Source of the DNA: Deltaproteobacteria bacterium
Lineage (GTDB): Bacteria > Desulfobacterota > Desulfarculia > Adiutricales > Adiutricaceae
DNA: 9,239 bases
Direction of reading: 5' to 3'
Assembly: GCA_031257955.1 (NCBI GenBank)
Contig: JAIRNQ010000107.1
Coordinates: 1 to 9,239, forward strand
Under the pieces are notes generated by a model that searched no databases, was not told the DNA's origin, and saw nothing but the letters and a program-made list of their open reading frames with translations. This document shows, piece after piece, positions 4,989 to 9,239 of this stretch. How positions within the stretch are numbered: the first letter of the stretch is position 1; every line of letters starts with the position of its first letter. A program made the translations under genes and the position numbers.

Positions 4989-6464
4989 ATGGCCTTCTTT
5001 AAAAGGCGACCCCATATACCCAGACCGGCTGAAGACGGCGACGGCGGTAACCGCCCGCCCACTCGCAAATCCAGAAACAAATACGACGACTACGATTCTT
5101 CCGAAGGCCCGGCCGGAAAGGTGGTCTTCAAAAGGCCAAACATGGCCACCAAAGGACCGCGGGCCGGTCGGGACGGGCCACCGCCCAAGAGGTTTTCCAA
5201 ACCGGGCCCCCGCTTCCGGGACCGGGAGGAAGGATCCGGCGAGAGCGGCGGCGATTGGCCAAAGAAGCCCGGCGGCTTCAAGCGCGGCCAAGGCGGCGAT
5301 TACGGGGACAAGCCCTCCCGGGGACGCCAAGGCGAGGGCCCGGCCCGCCCTTACGGGGCCGGGGCCAAGAAGGAAGGCTCGGACCGCCCCTACGCGGCTA
5401 AACGGGAAGGCTCCTCCCGCCCTTATGGGACGGGCTCCAAACGGGAAGGCTCGGACCGCCCCTATGGGGGCGGGGCCAAGCGCGGCGCCCCCTCCCGGCC
5501 TTACGGGGCCGGGGCCAAGAGGGAAGACCCGCCCCGGAGCTTTAACCCCGTTCCCAAGCCCGGCAAAGCCAGCCTCAAGGCCAGCCAACTCCTGGTTCTC
5601 CGGACCATAGTCGATCGGGAGATTCCGGCCGCCCTCAAGCGCCTGTCCGAGTCTGAGGACAAGTGTCTGAAGGTCTCCCAAAACATCCTGAACCACGCAG
5701 ACGATCTGGCCAACGTGAAAGGGGAGCTGGCGGAAATACTGGCCGATCTGGATCTCGAATCCGAGACCCAAAAGGCCCTTGGGGCCATCGGCGAAAAGTG
5801 CGACCTTATCTCCCAGAAAATTAACGTTGAAGCCTCTTTTGGGGATTTGATTGGCCAAAGACTAATCAAAATCACCGACTTCCTGGAGTCGTCGCTGTCA
5901 ATCTTCGAGGAGCTCATCGAGGAGCACGGCGGGGCCGAGGCGGCCAAGAAAGCCGCCCGGGCCAAACCGGCCGTAAAAACGGCCAAGCCGGCCAAGCCGA
6001 GCAAGCCGGGCAAAGTGGGCAAGCCGGCCAAGGCTGACTGGCAACGGGACGACGAATTCGCCGAAGACGACTACGCCGAAGACGACTACGACCACGACGA
6101 TTACGGCCACGGCGACGAGGCCGACGACGAGGCCAATGATACCGCCGAGGGCGCGGCCGAGGGCCGCGAGGGCGGAGAGGGCGAGCCGCTGGCCGCCGAG
6201 GCCCGTCCCAAGCCGGAAGCCCCCAAAAAAATCAAGAGGGCGGCCAAGGTCACCACCGTCATCCGGGAATCGGTTCCGGCCGAGGGGGCGCAAGCCCTCG
6301 AGGCTGCGGGCTTGGGGGAAGAAAGCCCCAAGCCGGCCAAGGCGGCCAAGAAGGCCGCCAAGGAAAAGAAAAAAGCCTTAAAGAAAGAAGAGCTCTTTGG
6401 CCCGGACGACGAGGCCCTGACCCAGGACGAGGTCAACGATCTGGTCAGCAAACTCTTTAAGTGA
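4989..6464 (+). CDS. CheZ-like CheY-phosphatase core inside a large disordered protein
   Basis: This encodes 491 residues; ATG 4989 follows AAGGA by 6 bases. Residues 1-194 are basic, Gly/Pro/Arg-rich and predicted disordered, with five tandem RPYG-type units (120-182). Residues 195-313 form a helical core. REIPAALKRL (210-219) matches the EIPDA..RL start of the CheZ long helix. ASFGDLIGQRLIKI (282-295) matches AQDFQDLTGQ, with Asp286 and Gln290 in the positions of E. coli CheZ Asp143 and the catalytic Gln147. Residues 314-475 are Lys/Ala/Pro-rich, then acidic (354-384), then Lys/Ala-rich again. The C-terminus LTQDEVNDLVSKLFK (477-491) resembles the CheZ CheY-binding tail QDQVDDLLDSLGF. Known CheZ dephosphorylates phospho-CheY; E. 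coli CheZ has 214 residues, less than half this length. No other chemotaxis gene is in view, so its partner and pathway are inferred. The CheZ relationship is my motif reading, not a search result. Confidence 0.72.
   Translation: MAFFKRRPHIPRPAEDGDGGNRPPTRKSRNKYDDYDSSEGPAGKVVFKRPNMATKGPRAGRDGPPPKRFSKPGPRFRDREEGSGESGGDWPKKPGGFKRGQGGDYGDKPSRGRQGEGPARPYGAGAKKEGSDRPYAAKREGSSRPYGTGSKREGSDRPYGGGAKRGAPSRPYGAGAKREDPPRSFNPVPKPGKASLKASQLLVLRTIVDREIPAALKRLSESEDKCLKVSQNILNHADDLANVKGELAEILADLDLESETQKALGAIGEKCDLISQKINVEASFGDLIGQRLIKITDFLESSLSIFEELIEEHGGAEAAKKAARAKPAVKTAKPAKPSKPGKVGKPAKADWQRDDEFAEDDYAEDDYDHDDYGHGDEADDEANDTAEGAAEGREGGEGEPLAAEARPKPEAPKKIKRAAKVTTVIRESVPAEGAQALEAAGLGEESPKPAKAAKKAAKEKKKALKKEELFGPDDEALTQDEVNDLVSKLFK
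5346..5534 (+). repeat. Five tandem RPYG-type units inside the CheZ-like gene
   Basis: In-frame units of mostly 13 codons begin at residues 120, 133, 144, 157 and 170: RPYGAGAKKEGSD, RPYAAKREGSS (11 codons), RPYGTGSKREGSD, RPYGGGAKRGAPS and RPYGAGAKREDPP. The array is strongly basic and aromatic, a composition common in disordered RNA-binding or condensate-forming segments. That role is inference only. Confidence 0.85.
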
Positions 6465-6471
6465 GCCAAAT

Positions 6472-6503
6472 CCTTCGCGGCCGAGTTTGGCCGCGAAGGT
6501 TTT
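6472..6503 (+). terminator. Strong hairpin with short T-tract between the CheZ-like gene and mlaF
   Basis: CCTTCGCGGCC (6472-6482) and GGCCGCGAAGG (6489-6499) form a perfect 11-bp stem with a 6-base loop, then TTTT (6500-6503). It starts 8 bases after the upstream stop. The mlaF ribosome binding site (GGGGGAG, 6504-6510) abuts it, so there is no room for a promoter. Termination may be partial, or the hairpin may protect or insulate the transcript. Confidence 0.7.
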
Positions 6504-6516
6504 GGGGGAGATTTAG

Positions 6517-7320
6517 TTGCCTGAGCCCAGGGACATAGGCTCGGAAAATCCGCCGCCGTCGGTCGAGTTGGAGCGGGCCACGCTTTTGTTCGGGCCCAAG
6601 ACCATACTGGACGGGTTTAGCCTCTCGGTGCCCCCGGGGGCCAAGATATCGCTCCTGGGCGAGAACTCCTCGGGCAAAAGCTCCATCCTCAAGGTCATGG
6701 TCGGCTTGGCGCGGCCCACGTCCGGCCGGGTCCTCCTGTTTGGGAAAGATCCGGCGGCCGTCTCGGCCGCCGAGTTGGACCGGCTGCGGCGGCGGGTGGG
6801 CATGCAGTTCCAGGCCGGGGCCATGTTCGATTCCTTGACGGTCACGGAAAACCTCGTCCTGGCCGGACGGGAAGGCACCAGGGGCCGAGCCGGCGGAAAG
6901 GCGCGGGCCCGGGACATCCAGGAACTACTGGAAAGCGTGGGCTTGGCCCACGCCGCCCGGCGGCGGCCGTCGGAACTCTCCGGCGGCATGCGCAAAAGGG
7001 CCGCCCTGGCCAGGGCCCTGATCGCCGAGCCGGAACTGGCCCTCTTTGACGAGCCGACGGCCGGGCTCGATCCCGTCACGGCCAACCTCATCATCAATCT
7101 CCTAAAAGATCTTTCGGCCAGGCGCCGGGCGGCCATGATCTTGGCCACCAGCGACGTGGACGTGGCCAGGCGCTTTTCCGACGATCTTATCCTCGTCAGG
7201 AAAGGCCAAATCGCCGCCCGGGGCACGATTGGCCATCTGCTGGCCTCGACCGACCCCTACGTTACCAATTACCTAAGCCGCTTCAAACTGGTGGATCGGG
7301 CCTTGGCCGTGGAGGGCTGA
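6517..7320 (+). CDS. mlaF: MlaF/Ttg2A-type ABC transporter ATP-binding protein with an altered H-loop
   Basis: This encodes 267 residues from TTG 6517, set by GGGGGAG six bases upstream. MlaF is the cytoplasmic ATPase of the MlaFEDB system, which moves phospholipids between the inner membrane and the periplasmic MCE protein. Motifs in order are Walker A GENSSGKS (48-55), Q-loop FQAGAMFDSLTV (98-109), signature LSGGMRKRAALARAL (154-168), and Walker B with DEPTAGLDPVTAN (178-190), including catalytic Glu179. The Q-loop, signature and DPVTA wording are characteristic of the MlaF group. The H-loop is odd: TSD (211-213) replaces the usual THD, so the switch His is Ser212. Its AGC codon is more than one base change from a His codon. 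No permease (mlaE) or MCE gene is adjacent. Instead the gene is coupled to a phosphopantetheinyl transferase, with three bases between stop and start. Another ABC subfamily cannot be excluded. Confidence 0.85.
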   Translation: MPEPRDIGSENPPPSVELERATLLFGPKTILDGFSLSVPPGAKISLLGENSSGKSSILKVMVGLARPTSGRVLLFGKDPAAVSAAELDRLRRRVGMQFQAGAMFDSLTVTENLVLAGREGTRGRAGGKARARDIQELLESVGLAHAARRRPSELSGGMRKRAALARALIAEPELALFDEPTAGLDPVTANLIINLLKDLSARRRAAMILATSDVDVARRFSDDLILVRKGQIAARGTIGHLLASTDPYVTNYLSRFKLVDRALAVEG

Positions 7321-7323
7321 GGC

Positions 7324-8088
7324 TTGCGGATCTTTCTGGCCTCCCTGGACGCCCTCCCCGAGCTTACCGATCTCACTTGGCCAAGATTGGCCGCCCCCTT
7401 GGCCCCCCACCGGGCCCAAAAGGCCCTGGCCATGGCCCGGGAAGGGGATCGCCGGCGCGCCCTTCTGGCCGGGCTGGCCTTAAGGATGGTTTTGGGGGTG
7501 GCCGCCGACGGGGATCTGGCCTTCGGGCCGGACGGCAAACCTTTTTTGGCCAAAGGCGGTCCAGAGTTTAGCCTCAGCCACTCCGGGGGCCACGTGGCCC
7601 TCTCGGTCGGTGGCCCGGCCCACGGCCTAGACGTCCAAGAGCTTCGGGACAAGGCCGTCCCGGAGAGCCTGGCCCGCTGGGCCCTATGCCCGGAGGAACT
7701 GGCCCTTTTGGCCCAAAACCCCGACCCGGCCCTCTTTACCCGCCTCTGGGCCATGAAAGAGGCCTACGTCAAGGCCACCGGCCGCGGCCTCTCCGGGGGC
7801 TTTGGACACTTTTCCGCCCTACCCCCGGCCCCGGGTCCCCGAACGGTCGAGGGCCGCTCGGTCTGGTTTTACTTGGCCGATCTGCCCGGGGCCACCCTGG
7901 CCCTGGCCTGCCTGGGCCCCTCTTTCCCGCCCTCGATCCTCAGTCTCGACGGCCGGTTAAGGCGCTGGGCCGAAAGCCTGCCGGGTCAGGATCCGGACCC
8001 GGGCCCTCCCCTTTACCGCCCCCCGGGGCGACCAAAACGGTCGGGGCCGGATTGGGACTTTGGGGCCAATCCCGGGGTCGGTCTTTAA
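7324..8088 (+). CDS. Sfp-type 4'-phosphopantetheinyl transferase
   Basis: This encodes 254 residues from TTG 7324. Such enzymes transfer phosphopantetheine from CoA to a conserved Ser of acyl, peptidyl or aryl carrier proteins. Motifs are GKP (71-73), FSLSHSG (82-88), GLDVQ (101-105) with metal-binding Asp103, and LWAMKEAYVKATGRGL (141-156) with Glu146 and Lys150. The second acidic residue of the GIDVE motif is Gln105, a variant seen in some family members. Residues from about 200 on are Gly/Pro-rich with no recognisable fold; the enzyme core appears complete before them. The SD GGAGGG (7311-7316) lies inside the end of mlaF, and the start is three bases after its stop, so translation is probably coupled. 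No carrier protein or synthase gene is in the window, so the target could be the fatty-acid acyl carrier protein or a secondary-metabolite system. Confidence 0.9.
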   Translation: MRIFLASLDALPELTDLTWPRLAAPLAPHRAQKALAMAREGDRRRALLAGLALRMVLGVAADGDLAFGPDGKPFLAKGGPEFSLSHSGGHVALSVGGPAHGLDVQELRDKAVPESLARWALCPEELALLAQNPDPALFTRLWAMKEAYVKATGRGLSGGFGHFSALPPAPGPRTVEGRSVWFYLADLPGATLALACLGPSFPPSILSLDGRLRRWAESLPGQDPDPGPPLYRPPGRPKRSGPDWDFGANPGVGL

Positions 8089-8125
8089 CGCGCCCTGGGG
8101 GCCGCGGAAAGCGCCCTTGATTGGA

Positions 8126-8145
8126 CATGTATTCTCATGTATTCT
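8126..8145. repeat. Perfect tandem decamer direct repeat upstream of a promoter
   Basis: CATGTATTCT occurs twice back to back (8126-8135 and 8136-8145). The 10-base period equals about one helical turn, so both copies face the same side of the DNA. The pair ends 29 bases before the -35 element at 8175. This geometry suits a tandemly binding activator or response regulator; no specific regulator was recognised. Confidence 0.6.
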
Positions 8146-8150
8146 TTCTG

Positions 8151-8171
8151 GAAATCATTTTTTTGATTTTT
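8151..8171 (+). terminator. Weak candidate terminator after the transferase gene
   Basis: AAATCA (8152-8157) pairs with TGATTT (8164-8169) around an all-T loop, with few T after the stem. It is AT-only apart from one C-G pair and so thermodynamically weak. No better terminator for the mlaF-transferase unit was found. Confidence 0.25.
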
Positions 8172-8174
8172 CGG

Positions 8175-8202
8175 TTGACATCGTTAAATTTTTGGATAAA
8201 AT
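8175..8202 (+). promoter_or_regulatory. Near-consensus sigma70 promoter
   Basis: A perfect TTGACA (8175-8180) is followed after 16 bases by TAAAAT (8197-8202), a 5/6 match, in an AT-rich island (about 8120-8215). Predicted initiation is near 8209. No good start codon follows for hundreds of bases; the first supported gene begins at 8703. It therefore drives a leader of about 490 bases or a non-coding RNA. Confidence 0.7.
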
Positions 8203-8208
8203 AAATCA

Positions 8209-8650
8209 GCGTTCGTTCATTCGGGCGCCCTAGCGACTTTCCTTAAACGATAATTTTTGTCAAACAAGTAACCTGGCCGGGAGCTCGCGATTCGTCGCCG
8301 GGCCGGCAAGAAATTTTGCCGCTCCCTCCCGCCACTCGGCTCGCCCCTTTGGGGCGATCACTGACCGAACGGGCTTCTCACCCGTTTGGGCGGCGCGGGT
8401 GACCGTTACCCCGCCGGTATCCCGCGGTTCCCCGGCTTTGGGCCGGGGCATTGGCCACCCTTTAAACCTGAGATCGGAGGCGCCACTAGCCAAACCTGCG
8501 TTTATCCGGGAAACGGGCCGCCCTTTCGGGCGGACATTCGCCCAGCCCTCCCCTTTCCCGAAACCCCGCCTTGATGACCGGAGGCGAACCCTCGACCTTC
8601 CGGACTAACCGTCAAGCTCCAGGCGCAGGTTGTCTGTCAAGACAGTCCGA
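8209..8650 (+). ncRNA. Candidate structured RNA or long structured leader
   Basis: No convincing protein gene exists in 8089-8702. After the promoter at 8175 the sequence holds a run of short perfect hairpins: GCGA-TTCG-TCGC (8287-8298), GGCAA/TTGCC (8305-8320), TCGCCCC/GGGGCGA with a 3-base loop (8341-8357), AACGGG/CCCGTT (8368-8386), CCCCGGC/GCCGGGG (8430-8448) and CCGCCC/GGGCGG (8518-8533). Further pairings are CCGGA/TCCGG (8578-8603), and CGGACT/AGTCCG (8601-8649) enclosing AACC/GGTT. The series is followed by the lipoprotein gene. I compared it by eye with RNase P RNA, tmRNA, SRP RNA and the cobalamin and TPP riboswitches and found no full match. GC-rich intergenic DNA folds readily by chance, so this remains a hypothesis. 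Confidence 0.35.
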
Positions 8651-8702
8651 ATAACCAAAGGGCCCGTCCCCATCCGGCCCGGCCCCAGGCGAGAGACAAT
8701 TT

Positions 8703-9239
8703 ATGCAAAAATTCCGGTGTGTGACCGAGCGTTGTTCCAAGCGACTGGCTTTAACGGTCGCCTTGGCCTTCATGCCGATCTTGGCCACAGCTTGCCAGAG
8801 TACTTCACTAGGTTTTCGCCCTTTCTCTAGTATTTTTAAGCCCTCCGCGCCCCCGGCGGCGGCAGACCGCGACCCCAATCCCCAACAATACGATTTGGCC
8901 GGTCTCAATTTGGCCGATCCCGAATCGGCCGAGCCCGAATCGGGCTCACCCGAATCGGCCTCAATCGATTCGGCGGCGACAGATTTAACCGTAACCGATT
9001 CGGTCTCAACTGATTTGGCCGTAACCGATTCGACCTCAGCTGATTTGGCCGACCTTGGGGAGGCCCAAAGCGACCCGGTTTACGTGGCCAGTCTCGGGGA
9101 GGCCCAAAGCGGCCCGGTTTACGTGGCCGATCTCGAAAATGACCTAAGCGATCCGGCTTACGCCTCCGAACCGGTGGCCGCCGGGGAAGCGACGGACGCA
9201 TCGTCCGAGTTGGCTGGCCTCACCGACCACTCCTTCGAT
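8703..9239 (+). CDS. Repeat-rich lipoprotein, partial (runs off the right edge)
   Basis: The first 179 residues are visible, open to the last base with no stop. ATG 8703 is preceded by GAGAG (8691-8695), a modest SD 7 bases away. Residues 1-30 form a signal peptide: basic Lys/Arg residues, the hydrophobic LALTVALAFMPILA, then ATA before Cys31. The ATAC site is an acceptable though not ideal lipobox, so the protein is probably lipid-anchored in the envelope. From residue 73 the sequence is three adjacent tandem arrays: PES(A/G)x (73-87), D-S-x-x-x-D-L-x-V-T (89-117) and a 13-residue unit LGEAQS(D/G)PVYVAx (118-156, third copy diverged). The mature part is acidic, Ser/Thr/Pro-rich and likely extended. 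No homologue is recognised; a surface stalk or adhesin-like role is speculation. A globular domain may follow beyond the window. Confidence 0.7.
   Translation, partial: MQKFRCVTERCSKRLALTVALAFMPILATACQSTSLGFRPFSSIFKPSAPPAAADRDPNPQQYDLAGLNLADPESAEPESGSPESASIDSAATDLTVTDSVSTDLAVTDSTSADLADLGEAQSDPVYVASLGEAQSGPVYVADLENDLSDPAYASEPVAAGEATDASSELAGLTDHSFD
8919..9170 (+). repeat. Three consecutive in-frame tandem arrays (15-, 30- and 39-nt periods)
   Basis: 8919-8963 has three 15-base units (CCC GAA TCG plus two codons). 8967-9053 has three units of about 30 bases (GAT TCG ... GAT TTG GCC). 9054-9170 has three 39-base units, the first two nearly identical and the third diverged. All keep the lipoprotein reading frame, and all periods are multiples of three. 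Confidence 0.9.

Noticed and set aside
4944..5858. 304-residue reverse-strand frame opposite the CheZ-like gene
   Set aside because: It is composed of Gly/Ala/Pro/Val repeats that mirror the RPYG units, with no start signal or motif. It is a shadow.
8458..8471. CCCTTTAAACCTGA, resembling the ACCCTTTGAACCTGAT core of the TPP riboswitch
   Set aside because: The required upstream CTGAGA helix and the downstream GTAGGGA closing element are missing, and no thiamine gene follows.
8395..8503. GGGTGACCGTTACCC and GCCACTAGCCA...ACCTGC, resembling parts of a cobalamin riboswitch
   Set aside because: The B12-box GGAGACCTGCC and the AAAGGGAA element are absent in the right order, so the similarity is too weak to call.
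8399..8608. Short forward frame of 69 residues in the leader region
   Set aside because: It has no ribosome binding site, a composition typical of GC-rich non-coding DNA, and it crosses several perfect hairpins.
8905..9201. Reverse-strand frame with RPNRLRPN-type repeats
   Set aside because: It is the mirror image of the lipoprotein tandem arrays. The forward frame has a signal peptide, lipobox and in-frame repeat periods.

Overview
The window comes from a GC-rich, Gram-negative-looking bacterium. The signs are an MlaF-type ABC ATPase, a lipoprotein signal peptide, a CheZ-type phosphatase and LarC/PyrR-type proteins. The mix would fit a Desulfobacterota (deltaproteobacterial) or similar lineage, but this is inference and no taxonomic marker gene is present. 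All supported genes lie on the + strand. Start codons include three TTGs, each with its own Shine-Dalgarno (SD) sequence. Overlapping long reading frames on the other strand and in other frames are GC-driven shadows.

Layout. Positions 1-775 hold no recognisable gene. The DNA is GC-rich to about 325, then turns abruptly AT-rich. The AT-rich block (about 326-2050) carries a membrane-anchored NERD-domain (predicted nuclease) gene at 776-1897, closed by a textbook intrinsic terminator, and looks acquired. After a 17-bp perfect hairpin (2109-2149) and a good sigma70-type promoter (2226-2254) comes larC. It encodes only the LarC1 half and ends in a 62-bp tandem duplication. Next are pyrR (3377-3922), a simple-repeat tract (3957-4066), a DJ-1/PfpI-family gene (4191-4733) and a structured intergenic region ending in a T8 terminator-like hairpin.

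Positions 4989-6464 encode the most unusual protein here. A CheZ-like four-helix phosphatase core with the Asp/Gln catalytic pair, and a C-terminal CheY-binding-like peptide, are embedded in about 190 residues of RPYG-repeat basic disorder and about 160 residues of Lys/Ala/Pro-rich and acidic disorder. A hairpin separates it from an MlaF-type ATPase gene (6517-7320). That gene is translationally coupled to a Sfp-type phosphopantetheinyl transferase gene (7324-8088).

Positions 8089-8702 contain no convincing protein gene. They do hold a decamer direct repeat, a near-consensus promoter (8175-8202) and a run of at least six perfect hairpins. This is either a very long leader or a structured RNA. 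It precedes a partial lipoprotein gene (8703 to the window end) built from three adjacent in-frame tandem repeat arrays with periods of 15, 30 and 39 nt.

Only two functional groupings are suggested by layout. One is mlaF with the phosphopantetheinyl transferase, as a coupled pair. The other is the 8126-8702 control region with the lipoprotein. The remaining genes look like single housekeeping or accessory units with their own signals.
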